Both the position numbers and the translations under genes were made by a program. A stretch of DNA of 64,000 bases, from the NCBI GenBank assembly GCA_003342815.1, contig PTEX01000299.1, positions 361,526 to 425,525 on the forward strand, given 5' to 3'. Under the pieces are notes generated by a model. That model had not been told where the DNA came from, did no database searches, and saw nothing but the letters and a program-made list of their open reading frames with translations. Positions 35,916-49,800 of the stretch are shown in pieces. This stretch comes from Eudromia elegans (lineage: Eukaryota > Chordata > Aves > Tinamiformes > Tinamidae). Within the stretch, counting starts at the first letter, position 1, and each line of letters opens with the position of its first letter.

Positions 35916-38900
35916 ACACCCTTAATTGTTTTGAACTCCTATTTTCACGTTCTTAATCTGGTGTTTTACTGCATTGGAAATGAGATTCAAGTGCTTAGTA
36001 TCAATTTAAAGAAAACAATTACCTGTAACTTCAAAAGTCTTGTTAAAAGGACTTCTCGCCAGTATTGATTTGCAGCATCTATTTCTGGGCCTAGGGTATT
36101 GAAGGAGGGAGTTGCTCTTTTTTCTTTCTGTGCCTCCTTTCTCTCCAAATCATGGAAACCATTATCNACATCCTTCTCATGGCATGAAGGTGTAGACCCA
36201 ACAGGGAGGAATAATATTTCTCCAGAATAATGTACTTTTCTCAGTTCAGACTTAATAGCTGACCATTTGGGAATATACAGTATTTGGGGGGTTTTGTTTT
36301 TTTCCTCTCTCTTTTTTTTTTTTTTTCCCTGCTTTTGTAGTTTGACAGGATTGTGACCTGTTTAAAATGGAACTCTGCAGAAAAAAAGTTATTTGCCAAT
36401 TTTGGTTGTTGAACTTTTGAGTGACTTGCTGAAAGTTTGGCTATAGGGGTTAAGACTTGGTAAAAACTTTCCCTTTGGAGCACTGTAAAAGGTCTACAGC
36501 TTGAAATTCAGGAGTCAGCAGGTTGGTTCTGTTGCCAGTTATTCTGCTCGCATTGGACACTGTATCTGTAGGTGATTACGTGCTCACTGTGCTGTTCTTC
36601 TTTATGTCAAGTGGTGTTAAGAAGCTTATTTTTTTAGTTTTCTTAAAGTTCTCAGTTTACTACAAGTGTTGAGGTATTTGCAGAATGTACTTTGAAGTTA
36701 TAAACACCATAAGTTTCTCATAGTGACATCACAGTTTTTCTNTGCTCTTTTAATTTAAAACCAAGTCCCATGTTTATTCTGAAGGCTGTTATTTTTACAA
36801 ATTTACCCAGCAGGTACATCTGTATGAGCCTGTTCCTTTAAATGTCACTGTAGAAATGATAATTTAGGATAATGTAATTCAGTAGTGATCAATATCAAAC
36901 CTGTATCACACTTCAAACTTTCTTATTTTGCATTTCTTCAGACTGTGAATCAGGGACTGTCCTGAATAACTTGTATTCTAAGTTTCAGAGTGAGGCTGCA
37001 TGATTTCAGTGGTGATCCACAGCCATAATTTCTATGTAAGATGTTTTTTTTCCCCACAATATTCAAGGCACTTTACAATCATTAACTAGTGTTCTGAAAG
37101 CAGCATTTGTCCTACTTTTCTTTCTCCAAATTACTTTTATGTCACTTTCATTTATGTCATGTCTACTGGAATTTATTTTAANTTATTATATTATTATATT
37201 TAGTTCATGTCTGGTCTTGTCTTTTACACTTCTGTATTGCTTCAATTTAGGATGTATCAATATGATTTATTTAGTATAAACATCATGCTATAAAAACACA
37301 TTGCAGAAATACATTCTTTGCCTCCAAGAACTTTAAGTTGTCCAAAGTGAATAAGGCAAGAATGGAAAGGAGGTGAAGAAGGAGCCATATTTAGTAGTTT
37401 GATCTCTTCATCTCAAAACTCTTTTCTTTATTGGTATGAGGTCTCGGGTAATATTGCTAATTTGTAAATAACAAAGTTNGTAAAGAATTCATGAACATTT
37501 TCATCTTGCATAACTTCCTGTCCTCACTTGCATCATGGCAGCAAAAAGAATAAAAAGCAGGCTTCCTGCTTCATTATTTATACAGTATACATATTTATAC
37601 ATGCTTTTTACAAAAAAAGACAGTTTATCATTGTGAAAGAAACCCCTAGTATAAGGCAAACTGACTTAACACATGTGAAAGAAGACTTGGGAACTCTGGA
37701 ACAAATGGTAGAGCACAGCAAGGAAAAAAAGGTGAAAAGCAGTAGAGATGAAAACTCTTTAGCGACTGGCCAAGATTTCTTTAAAAGTTTTTTATTGTAT
37801 TTTTTCACATAGAATCAGCTGGAGTAGTTATGAAATACAAAACTTAGGCATTTTTTCTTGGTACTATGTCTGGTGAGGGAGTATCTGTATCTGCTCTTGT
37901 TTACTTGTCAATAACTTAAGTACTGTGATACTTCCAAATTATAACTTTCTGGTTGGGAAACTGATGTGTTGGCATTAAACAAAATTCTAATAGCAAAGGA
38001 GGATTGAAGAAGATGNAAATAGATTCTCTATTTGTGAATAAGGCCTAATATCAAACACAGGCTTATCTTACTGTTTTAATGGTTATTGTAATAGCTTTGT
38101 NAGGTTATACTATTACATGCTGGGATTTCTCTGCCTCTCTGTGCCAGGAAGCTTGCACTATGATGACCTGATACTTAATTTTCTTAAAGAGACAAAAAGA
38201 AACTAGCAAGGATAGTAATGAGTGTGGGTGGAAAGGGACTTGATCACATAAATGTGTCTCTGGTATTTACTGAAATGACCTAGATGAAGTTGGCATTTAG
38301 TGATACTGTATAATTTGTTGGTTGACCAGCTAATAACTTTATTTGCCCTAAGCAGGAAAAGGTTTAGTTAGTGTTTCTTTTTTCATGATCAGAAAATCTG
38401 CAGCAAAACTCTGTTCTCATCCGCTATGCTCAATTGGTGGCCAGGGAGGAGGTGGTTTACNCCTGTTTTAGGAAGCTGCATGAGGTTTTTTTCCCCTCTT
38501 GGACCCCAAGTACTGTCAGCCCTTAAAATGGACTGTTTTTTAAAGATCCGAGAATGCAGTGTCCTTTCTAGAAGGCATGCTAAAATGCTTTCTCAAAATA
38601 TCTTTCTCTCTCCTTGTCCCTTCCAAAAAGCTCAGTGGCGTGAGGTGAAGCAATGTATAAAGGTACAGGGGAGTGTCTTGCAACACCCTTTTCTTCTGAA
38701 TATAGAAGTATGAAGAATGTAAAATGAAACTCTTATTTTTTTTATTACATTCTCCTTTTTTCTGCATCTTTCAAAGTTTTAAAATTGCACATCTTGGTAA
38801 ATTGTCTGATGCTGTATGGCAGGGAGGTCACTTGAACACCTGTGACCTGAGAAGCCCATTTATTCCTTTGCTGTTAATACAGCAAAAACTTGTGCAAAAA

Positions 38901-40669
38901 AAGAAGGGAGTCAGGGCAACAGTGCTTTCCTGTGCAAGGCTGCTCCCTACGTGGGGCCCTCTGTCGTCACAGATTTTGCAGCTATTGGATCCAATCACGT
39001 TCCATATAATCTATCCTACTTTTTGCACTACTGTCTTTTGTCCTGTTTTTATAATGCACAGCTGGTGTAAATCTGGAAGCTAAAGGACACATTATCTTTA
39101 CAGAGACAGAGATTCTACTCTACAGCCACCAGGAAATAGACGCACATATACATATATATGAAGCTCACGCACTTCCTTCATGCACATGTGGGAATCGGAG
39201 CTTTGTGCCAGCTTGAGTTTCACTATTTAATAGTATGTGTGCATGTTCTCAGGAGTCTTTGCTTGGGCTCTTTAACTTTGATTGTGAGGAAACGTACCTA
39301 CTGATTTCTAAGCTTCATCATCCAGATAGAATATTCAAAGCCACCACATTAAAAGGACAGAAAACATGAAAAGTTTGCCTATATTCTTCTCAAGTGTGTT
39401 TCTTTGGTCAATCATAAGTTTGCTGTTTAGTTCTAGAGTTACTCTAACTAATTTGACTAAAAACTGTGTATTATTTATACTAATAACATTTTTTCCATCT
39501 ACTTTCAAAATTATGTAGTACAGAGAAAGTTTAGGCTTAGTTCTTATTTCTGTGGCAGCGTGCNATTTTTCTCCCTCTTTTAAAAATTATTTCCAACTGT
39601 GTTTTCATGCCTGGGACTGATTTGGGAGTACTCCGAAAGTGCGTTTAGTCATATGGAAACTCTTCTTTTACTGTTTCTATTATAGTCTTACAGACTTGTT
39701 GACAGTTTCTTTTCTGTATTAAGTTGGACATAATCTTATCTGAACAAGAATATGTCAAATGCATAAACTGCTCTGCCAATAAAGTAAGCACACCAAGATT
39801 TATGGGTTCTGTATTATGCTCATAGACCTATAAATCTTTGAATAAATCTCATCTTTTTTTTTTTTTGCAAAGGTCGTACAGAATGTGGATCTGCTGATAG
39901 TTATGCATAAGTAAGCAAATTCCTTTAAACTTTTATTTTAGATTTTCCTTTAGTAAGTGCTTTTGAAATGGTTATTCATCAAAACTCGTGAAGGTATAAA
40001 GGCACTGGCATAAATTTTCAGTGTATATCCTGCAAATTTTGTATAACTCAGAGATATCATTATGGCTTTTAAGTAACCTGATTGGTTAGGGCCTCAAAAA
40101 TGACAAATATTCCTGATTATGGCCACTTCAGATCTTCCTTTTCTATTGAAGAATTGCTATGGTTCCTTCCTTCTAAAGACAATAAAGTCAATGTCTCCCC
40201 ATAAAGATCTTATGTTATGTGNCAGACTCTTCCAAAGAGGACATTAGTGCATGTTTGATAGATAAAAGTATAACTGGAAGGGTAAAAACTTGTGTCTACT
40301 GTAATTTGAGTAAAGAACAAACTGAAAACTAACTAAGAACAAACTAAAACTAGCAATAACCAAANCAGTCTTGCCAAATGTGGAGCAGAGACTTGGTTAA
40401 AGAATTGAACACTTAACATTGCTCTATATTGTTAAGTCCTTGGCAATAGTTATTTAGATATCTGCAATATAAAGGAGTAAGTATAGTATTTCTGTGAGTG
40501 CAGAGGNGTGGAAGAAAAGCATAATCTGTTCTTGAACAACTTGTTCAAAATTCAGTACTTTTTCAATAGAAATGTGGAATCTTCTGANGAAGTTTACTGA
40601 AATGCTAGGAAAGTCCCTCCAAAAGGAATGTGCTAACAGCTCAGCAAAATGAGGAACTTGAGAGCATTC

Positions 40670-40686
40670 AAAAAAAAAAAAAAAAA
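40670..40686. repeat. A17 homopolymer
   Basis: A pure A run. No retroelement body or target-site duplication was recognised next to it. Confidence 0.8.
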
Positions 40687-40713
40687 GATATTGCCAATTT
40701 TGTGGAATCAAAT

Positions 40714-41235
40714 TTACAGGCACTCCAGGTCACTGCTAAGAAACTGAGCTTTATACATTGCCATATATATCCTATCAGAGAAGCTTTGCTGGCTGGGGAA
40801 AATGCCCCATTTGGTGTCTTCCCTGAGCCATCCTCTCTGCACGGAGCCTTCTGCTCTTTTCCCCGGAGCCTTGCAATCCTGCATGTTACCTTGGATGTTT
40901 CTGCCCATTTTCTCCTCAAAAGCACCTAATTTTGGTTCACCTGCATCACACAGTCTCCTTTGCCACAAGTACTTCTCAAAAAACCCCTTCCCATCTATCT
41001 CCTTCCCTGATAGCTCTGCTCTTGGTCCTCTGACACGCTTCATTCTCACTTTCTTGTGTATCTCATTCTCTGCTGGACCTTGTGCTTCCTTTGCCAGAAG
41101 CTGCTGCTGCTCCTGGCTCTCTATCTCTCCCCTTACAGGTTGTGCAGAGGGGAAGAGTTCATTTCCCAGCTTTGTCTGCCCTTTTGTGACAACTGTCTGA
41201 ACAGTATTGCAGCCCTCCTTCCAAAACCATGACAT
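40714..41235 (-). other. unusually long open frame in intron, uncharacterised
   Basis: A 173-codon minus-strand frame with Met start, which is long for AT-rich intronic DNA. The predicted product is rich in E, K, Q and G, with no signal peptide, membrane segment or recognisable domain. The plus strand is pyrimidine-rich (and open for 132 codons), which depletes stop codons on both strands, so it may have no meaning. The same composition arises when an A/G-rich retroelement lies on the minus strand, and an old unrecognised repeat is a good alternative. I do not call it a gene. Confidence 0.3.
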
Positions 41236-41639
41236 GAGTAGAATGCAAATAATTACACTGGTAATGTTGAAATCTCGGAGTGGGATGATGCTGGTCGTAG
41301 CTCTGGAACCAGAAAACTCACCTTTTCAAGATGTAGGCACAGGTAGGCTTGAGGGCTCACATTTCCTTCTCCTGTGATACAGCTGGCATATCACAGCATG
41401 CTCTAAGTTTATCATATAGCTCCACCTTACATTAGGTAAATTAGTGAGTTTTTCCTCAGCTATGGCTCTGGCAGTTGACAAATCCACACTGATTTTACAA
41501 CAGCCACAATTTCCCATGTGTGCTGCAGTGGGAGTGCCAGAGAGAAAGCACCATCCTAATGTGGTAGCCCTTAGAGATCAGTGCTGTGATCTACATCCCT
41601 GCAGTCTTTCCTCATGATCAGCATTGCTTTATTAAATTA

Positions 41640-41662
41640 TATACATTATATATATATATGTA
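41640..41662. repeat. (TA)n tract
   Basis: TATATACATTATATATATATATG, a short TA dinucleotide repeat with one interruption, immediately followed by a purine-rich run. Confidence 0.65.
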
Positions 41663-43261
41663 GAGAAAGAGTAAACTTGCTGTGTGTTATTCTGTCTCTA
41701 ACGAATGTCATCATTATCTATCAACTTCTCATCATTAGACTTATTTACTACAAAAGGCCCTGAGAGAATTGTATGTCTCATCTGTAGCAATTCAATAATC
41801 TGTAGAGGGGAAGGGAGTTTTATTAGGTTGTGCTTTAAGTACAATGTTCTTTACGGCCCAATATTGTCACTGGTAAACTGAAGTTGTTATCTGGGGTTCA
41901 GAAAATTGACTCAAGTGGTGAGAGAGATGCCTACGTATCCAGGTGGCTGTTTAAACTCCTGGTCCATGGGGAGAGGGTAGAATTCAAGTAAAATAAAGGC
42001 TTATTTGGCAGACTGAGATAGTTGTTAGCCCTCATGAAGGTACAGCTAAATTAGCTAGAGCTAATTCAGTTTAAAGAGAGAGATTTTTTTTTAAAAAATC
42101 AGAAATAGTAGTTTTTCAAGCTTTTTTGCCTATTTACTTGCATAATAAAAGGATGAATAATGAAATTTATTAATATTTCTTAATTTCTTAATAGTTAAAA
42201 TGTGGAAAGAATGTGGAGTCGTTCTTTTATTATTTTGCAGTTTATAAACTGTGTCTCTCACAGTCTCTCCTCCTTCTCCAAAATTGTCATAAGTAAGAAT
42301 GTAAAGAGTCAACAATACAGATTTATGAACAAAAAGAAACTGCAATTGCTAAATAAATGTAATAAATTTTAATTTGAATGTAGAGCAATTGAATTCACTA
42401 TTTTAGACTACTTCATGTTCCTTGATTACTGTTATAAACCTATTTCTAATAAACTGCTCCTCTGGAAACACTTTCTTTTAATTACATTGTGCCAATATTT
42501 AAAAACTAGTTCATTAGTGAACTGGTCCATAAAATTGTCTTCATAGCAGAATTTTACAGAGCTAAGAGTAAATTGCTGGCTGAGTCATCTTAATTCTTAC
42601 ATTCGCAAATAATACNGCAGATTAGTAAACTGGACAAAATTACTTTAAATGAAACTGACCTCCATATTTCTCATTTATTGCTGCTGAGACCAAGCAAGCT
42701 GGATGTGCGAACATCCCTGAAATTAAATCTGAAGTTGCTGTTTTCTGGAGATGTCTGGGAAGAACCCAGGCTAACTACTCGATATCTTTATTACGATCAC
42801 TTTATACATGAGATACATGATTACCCCCCTGTTGGGCTATGAGAAGAGAGTAAATACCAGGCCTAAATTTGGAATGGACTAGAGCAAATAATTATTTAAG
42901 GCAGGCTTTTCAAAACACCATTTGGACTGAGGCAGGGTGATTGTTTCAAACAAAGAAAATCCCTCAAGTGATATTTTATTAAAAAGTACTGAAGTCAAGG
43001 TTTTTCTCTGAAAATAGCTATGGAAATGGTGGCATTGATTTCTGTGTGCAGTCAGTGCTCCTGTGTGGTGGGAAACTGTCTNGAGCCGGTGCTGCCTGTC
43101 TGTCCTCGGAGCAGCTGGTAAGGATTTTGCCCCTGAAGAGCTGGGGCAGTTGGATTTCTGGTCATCTTTCTTACTTAAAGATGTTTATGATTCTGTGTTT
43201 TTTTTATTTACTACAATCTGGACCTTCCCTAGGAATATATGAGGGTTTTTTTTCTCTCTCT

Positions 43262-43340
43262 CCTCTGGACCAGACCACAGATCCATACAGCCTTGTATCC
43301 TGTCTCCAATAGTGCTGGTTAAAAGCAGGTAGATAGGGTA
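43262..43340 (+). repeat. possible ancient amniote interspersed repeat fragment
   Basis: GGACCAGACCACAGATCCAT followed by ACAGCCTTGTATCCTGTCTC resembles an old repeat shared by birds, turtles and crocodilians (GGCCAGACCAGAGGTCCATC, then TAGCCCAGTATCCTGTCTCC). The remainder is too diverged to extend with certainty. The assignment is from memory. Confidence 0.4.
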
Positions 43341-44242
43341 AAGTGGTGGCCTTTCTCTCCCCGCAAGGATCTTCAGTCTCTTATGACTTGGAGATGTAGC
43401 TCTTGGCTATTTGGGGTGGTTTTCCATGAACCACTCCAGCCCTTTCTGGGACCAGAAGAACGTTTACCTTTTTAGCTCTGTGCAGCACACAGGTGTGCAG
43501 CTGAACAGCATGTTGGTGAGNAGCAGCTTCCCTGTGCTTGTTCTTGAGTTTTAAGAGTTGAAAATGCTTCCTTTGGAATTTGTTTCAGCAGAGCTGACTT
43601 GAGATCAAGCTCTGGGGTACGGACCTGGTTCTGCCTTTACAAGGGAGCGGCACTCTGTGCTCTCCTGGTTGTCCTTTTACTTTTTCTCTTGTCATCGTTA
43701 ATCATTGTCAGCAAGCTGAAAAGCAAGGGAGTGATGAAGTTTCAGGAGATTAAATTAATTTATACTATTAATAGTATTCTTTCTTGTAGGTAATTAGTGA
43801 TGTCTTTAATTTTGCAAAGAAGGAAAGGTGAAAAAGCATTCTGTAAGCAGTCATTATATTTAACTCTGTCCGCAGAGAAATGCATCTGTGATCTAGAAAA
43901 AGGAAATAAGAGAAAAAGGAAAAAACAGTACTCTTCCTTCTAGTGCTTTGGATTATTAAAAAGTGACTAAAAGTTTAAAGTTAGACTTCTTGTTTGTTGG
44001 CCTAGTTTTCTGGTGGCAGATTGATAGGTTTGCCTCTATCTTCCTGAATATTAAGTGTATCTTTGCTTTTCCTTGAACATAGAGGCCAATTTTTTTTTTA
44101 CTTCTTAGTTATTTGTACTATGGAAAGGCCAGAGTGAGGGGAAGCGTGATGGAGAGAGAAACCATCAAACTGCAATCACAGCACGCCTTTGAAAAAAGCT
44201 TTTGGAGGACGGAAACGTTTTAAAAGGTATATAGTACCAGTG

Positions 44243-44256
44243 NNNNNNNNNNNNNN
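44243..44256. other. short assembly gap (14 N)
   Basis: Fourteen consecutive N bases in otherwise ordinary intronic sequence. Confidence 0.95.
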
Positions 44257-46169
44257 AATACACTATTGAAAATCATTTTTGTTGGTATTGATGCTAGTAA
44301 TTTATTTGTGCAGAAAGACTGCAGAGCACTGGCTCTGCTGATATCCAGGTTGCTAGTTAGGTTTGTTTTTCTGCTTATGTGCCTTAGTTGACAGCTCTAA
44401 GTTGCATAACATGCTAATATTACTTGGTTACTTTGAGCATGGGTTGCTTTTCTATATGTCTGAAACTGGAAGGAAATTGGGTAAAATAAATTAGAAGGGG
44501 GGAGGGGGAGGAACACTTTTTGAGCCCAAATATTTGGACTAGGATAAAAATGTTTTCATCTGAATTTCTTCCCTCTGCCGTAATCTAGAAGAAGTTTATT
44601 CTGGAATGCCTTGTTCTTTTAGTTAGTCTCTCCACGCCGTGTTTGTATCTGGGGCACCTGCCTGAGACATATACTTGTTCTCTAAACATTTGCTATTTTG
44701 GGTAGGCTTTCTACAACACCTTAACTTCCAGTCTACCTGGTCACAGGGGAGGCTGCTGATTCCTTTTTTTGTTGTTCCTTTGCTCTGTACTCTTTTCCTG
44801 ATTTGTCACCCCGCTGTGGACACCTTCTTTTCAGGGCTTCTTTAGCCTTTAGATACGGGACCAGCTGGGAGGTCCTCCTTTTGGCCTTAGATAGTAAGGT
44901 CTTAGTCTTTTTGAGCCGTTAGGGTGCCTAAAGTCTGCTAGATTCTCCCTGGGAGAGGACATCATTCAGTAAGGGGCTGTAGCATATGTGACCCTCCGCC
45001 ATCAACTGGATCTGCACTCTTACAGAAGGACAAAATGCTTGAAATGCACACCACTGCTTCCTTTGATTGATCTGTGTGAGTGGTGTGAAGATTTACAGAC
45101 CTCGCAGATGAGATGCTGTCCAGTTCAGAGACAGACCCGCGTGATAAATGCGGTCTCCCCATATCCAGACAAATAACCATCGCTGACTNCAGGCTAGAGG
45201 TTGAAGGGCTTCCTGCGGCTGCCCTGGCTGGGTGACCATACGGAGCTTGCCCTGGCCAAGAGGTTCCCTAGCATATAGTTATAAGGGAACAGCTATCTGC
45301 TTTGAGCTTGTAAGAATTAACTTCAAATAGGGTTTTCTTCAGCTTACATGGTATTGCAATAGAAATCATTTTGTAGAAAAATGTATGCCCTCTAAACAAA
45401 TAACATTTTAGGAAGTTGCTTGATCAGTGCTCAAAAGAGTAACCATTTGGGGTTTAGGGATGGGTGAGAATGTGAAACTGTGCTCTTGGCTACACTAGTC
45501 TTTTTCCTCCTCCATATGTAGTGATCTAGAGGAAGATTCCTAGAAAATGAAGATTAAATTCAGCACTCACAAAAACTAAGTCAGAAAGGGTGGGTTTAGA
45601 AAGTGGTAGAAANGCTGCTTGTACATTGGTCAGCTCTGAGCTGCATACTGCTCAATGTGAGGAGTGATATTCGGGAAGTAGGATATCAAAGTGACAGCTT
45701 AGCAGCAGGCAACATGAGGAACAAAGCAGAGCATCATGTTTCCACTGTGTAAGTGCATGGTGCATCTGTGTCTTGGATTCTGTGCATGGCTCCAGTTCTT
45801 CCATGTCAAAAAGAATGTAGTGGGACATGGAAAGGTACAGGGAAAGTCAATAAATGTGCAGAGCTGTGGATTGTGTATGAGGAGTGATGAATAGCTGAGG
45901 GAGTTTGCAGCTAACAAAGTATCATTTCATGGTGAAAGTGAATGGGGAAGACTTGTAACAGTCTTCCCTAGCAAATGATTGACGAGGCACCACATTATGT
46001 AGGTTTCATAAGAAGTAAGCAGTAGTTCACACCACATAAACTGTGCAGCTATTGGCCATATCTTTTTTTATAAATATATATACACCTTTCAATATATCTT
46101 CTCTTGGTCTCCTTTGAAAGACAGGAGAATGATCTCTATGGACCTCTGGTCTGATCTGTTCTTTTGACT

Positions 46170-46890
46170 TGATGCCATTAATCATCCAGATGGAAAATAT
46201 TAATGTTCTCAGAAGAGAGATTCAGGGGGAAGGATTGCGGCCTCAGGCAGATCTGTGGAGTAGCCGGGATCATTTGGCAAGCTGCACTCGGCAGATGAAC
46301 GTTCATCTAAATGTGGCCAAGAACAATGTCATATATCCAGGACAAAGAAAGTAGTTCACATTTGTATGTTCAAACAGACTGTTCCAAATTTATGTCACTG
46401 AAAAGTGGTTAATTATAATGGTGTGCAATCACTTAAACATCTATTCTTGGTGTGATATTATGCAAGAAGGGCACTAAAAATCTTGGATGCAAAAGTAAGG
46501 AATAAAAAGAAGAATTAAGGAAGGAGTCAGTATTACTTTTCTGTGCCGCTACTAAAAAAGGATTACTAAGAAAAGGTGTTTGAAATGCATTTCAAAATTT
46601 GAAACACAACCCGAGGTCTAGAAAATACATGGTCCAGAGGTTATGTCAATCATATCAGGAAATATAAGAATAAAAGGAAAAAGGATGTCTGATATTAAAT
46701 AATTTAATTTGGAAGTTAAATAAGGAAATCTAGTCTCTGGCAGCCCAAACCTAATGCATTCAAAATAAAAATGCCTGTAGAAATCTAAAAGTAATTGACC
46801 TTTGGAAGCCATAGCATGGGTGAAGCTTTATTCCTTGAAGTGGTAAAGTTAAGACTAGATAGTGTGAAAGTAAACAACAAGTCGATGCCT
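46170..46890 (+). mobile_element. old CR1/L3-like LINE, ORF2 end through 3' region
   Basis: The order of matches to CR1-type elements is clear although divergence is high. GTCATATATCCAGGACAAAG lies near 46329 and TGTCACTGAAAAG near 46394. AAGGGCACTAAAAATCTTGG near 46467 corresponds to the CR1 segment of a mixture of gct-aat-gtgatcctTGGATG. GATGCAAAAGTAAGGAATAA follows near 46486. GTAATTGACCTTTGGAAGCC near 46791 is the counterpart of the GTAATTAACCATTGGAA region, and GAAGTGGTAAAGTTAAGACT near 46837 precedes the terminal third. Stops are frequent, so it is long dead. It is the oldest-looking of the CR1 copies here. The right boundary is uncertain. Confidence 0.65.
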
Positions 46891-49800
46891 TGACGTGGTT
46901 TTTACAGGGAGAGGTTGAGCCAGGATGTGTCGTGATCCCACCAATCTGCTTTCGGGAGTTGAACTGAAAAGCTGTGTTTAGCACTAGCAACTTATCACGT
47001 AAATGATATAAAAAAAAAGGTGATTTAACTGTTTGGTAAGGCCATGTAAATATTAAGAAAACTTGAACAAAATTCCTGGCTGCCCATCTAGCATTATACT
47101 TGTGAAAATGGCACTTTTTTTCTACAGAAGTAGAATCAGAATAGGATCAAAATACTTGATGGACTGTCCATCAGTATGCAGTGTGTATTTGGGAATTTTC
47201 AGCTGGAAAGTTTCCAGGTGTTCTTTGGCTAGCCAGTGGCAAACGTGTTCACCAGGTGTGCTTCATCTCTGGCTGGTGGTTCTGAGGAGTTTTCTGCCAA
47301 AAACTTTGACTTAACTCTTCAGAGGTGTCAAATCCAGTGGTTTTTAATAGCGCTTATCTGATATCACCCGACTCATTCACTTTCTCTTTCATATTTCATC
47401 TTCATCTGTGAAACACTGACAACAAAAGGTCAATAAATGTACTCAGAAGCAAACTATGGTTTAAAAATAATCAGTCTCCTTGCCTCTCTAATGAACAGTA
47501 TTTCTGCTCTCTGTGTCTGCTGGCAGAGGGATTTTATTGGGTGGTGGGTGTTGGTAAAAGGGATGCTACTAAAAACCAGTATAGCTCTAAGTCAGTGCAT
47601 AGCAGCTTTACTGCGGAGATGAAAGTCATGAAGAGTTTTGTGATTTGAATGTGGCCATTCTTTGATCTTTAAGTTACTCATTAAGTTTAATCCCTCAGTA
47701 GCTACTGTTTTTAAAGTCCTCCCCTATCCCCTGCATGTTAAATGATATATAAAAAAGAAAGTAGTAGTGACTTCTGTAATTTGGCACTGTTTATTTCCTG
47801 TACTAGGAAGTGAGACCTTTTAGCCATATTAAAAAGATTTCCTCTTGGTGTCTCTGAANATTTTTTAGAATGTCTATAACAAAGAAAGGAGCATGTTATA
47901 GTTTATAAAGACAGGCTAAACAAGTTACAAATCAGGAATCCATTCTTTTCACATCACTTCCAATCAATGAAGTTCACAGCTAATGGAAATTCTCCAACTA
48001 CACCTTGTCCACATGAAGTTAATATATTTTTATTACAGACTGAAATAATAACTACTGCAGGACTATACTAATAACACTGAAAGCTAAATGGTAAATTCTT
48101 AGTCTATGATTAATTTTGTGTTATTTATTAATAATATCTTGTGTAATACATGTTCGTATGTACATTCTATTATAGGACAACTATAAGCCTAAAGGTATAA
48201 TCCTAGGTATCAGAGACAGACAGAACCTTAATGCTGACAATGAGTTAAACATATGAGTTAATTATAACTGTTTTCTGTTAAGTTGCTGCTTTTTCAATTT
48301 GCAAATTCAGGATACTTGAAGGGGAAACTTTTTAACTTTCTCCAATGCAATATGTCTCCACTAATCCTTTGGAATTAAATTATAGTGATTATGGGGTGAG
48401 TGAACTTCTGTGCTTTAAAAAAAAAATAGCACTTAAAATCAGCATTTTTTTCCCTTCTGTAATTTAAAACTGCATGACTGACTCTTCTTAGACAATGTGC
48501 AAACTATTATAAAAGTATTCAAGAGCAGCCTCCTTTGCCAGGATTCAGTAGCAGGATCTTGAAATGTTTTTATGGCATCCATGCTGCAGGCATTAAGAGA
48601 AGCTGCTTTTCTCTGTTCAGCTCTTTTGAAGCTTGTCTGTTGTATCAGGATAGGATTTTGTTTTGGTGAAAATGATATTTATTTCAATCTGCAAGCGAGG
48701 ATCTTTGGTAACTTTCTAGAAGAGTTTAAGTTGTATTTCTAAGTTGCATCACCTTTCTAGTGGCACGGTCAATAAGGCTTAAGTGATGCATTATGGGATA
48801 GTTTTATGGTACAGCACATATGATCAAAGATCATTAGTCTTATTTTGTGCACTATATATTTATATAGAATTTGATTGTGTAGATATCCAAATATCATTGT
48901 CAATACATCTTGGCAGCACTGAAACCAGGAAAANACAAACTGACAATAGCTGCAATAGTAGCAAAATGTGTACTGTTGGGATTTCTGAAAACATAAAAAG
49001 ATATTGAATGATTTACAAGTTTTTTTTTCTAACCTTCTTCTTGGGACACATCAGTTGTGCAGTATTCTATATAAATGTTTAAATTATGAGCCTGATGACT
49101 GATAACTACAGTTGTAGGGACTGATGTTTTAAGAACAGAGTACAGAATGTGTTCTGTGCTCTTTTAAAGCAAATAAAATCTTATTGTATTGTATTCCTGA
49201 ATACAGGAAAGGGAAACTTCTATATTGGTCTAAGAGTATATTCAATATATGATACGGGTATAGTAAATAGATTAGTACAAGATGGTGGCCTGGTACTTGA
49301 TTAATTTTAATAATGTGAGTGTGAGAGAGTAAAATTCCCCCTTTCTGTAGCTTGTCCAGTATTTAAAAGTCAAGACCCAGTGTTTTGTATATTGGTCATT
49401 TCTATTTTTGAATATTTATAGCAATGCAAATGACTCTTGGAACTGACATCTATGTTGTATTCTGATAATTTGATTTATTGGTTTTGTGCTGATAAGGCAC
49501 ATGCTTAAGTTTTCCAATATTTAGACATAATAAAAAATCTTGGTGGGTCAGACAAATGCTTTTGCAGACAAATACTTTGTCTCTATNTTGTTATTTGCAA
49601 AGTGTAAATGTAGGTTGCAGTATTAATACTTTTCAGAGGGTAAAGAAAAAGATGAGAGGCAGCAGTGCTGACTATTTTCTACTTTTATATGAAGAGATTC
49701 AAAGTGCATCATGCTACATAACTTGTAGGAAAGCTGTAAAAATGCTGAACATCATTCAGTTTTGGATGAATATTGGCAATGTAGTGAATACTGTCCTTCA

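Noticed and set aside
42701-42716. GGATGT-GCGA-ACATCC hairpin
   Set aside because: A 6-bp stem is expected by chance many times in 64 kb.
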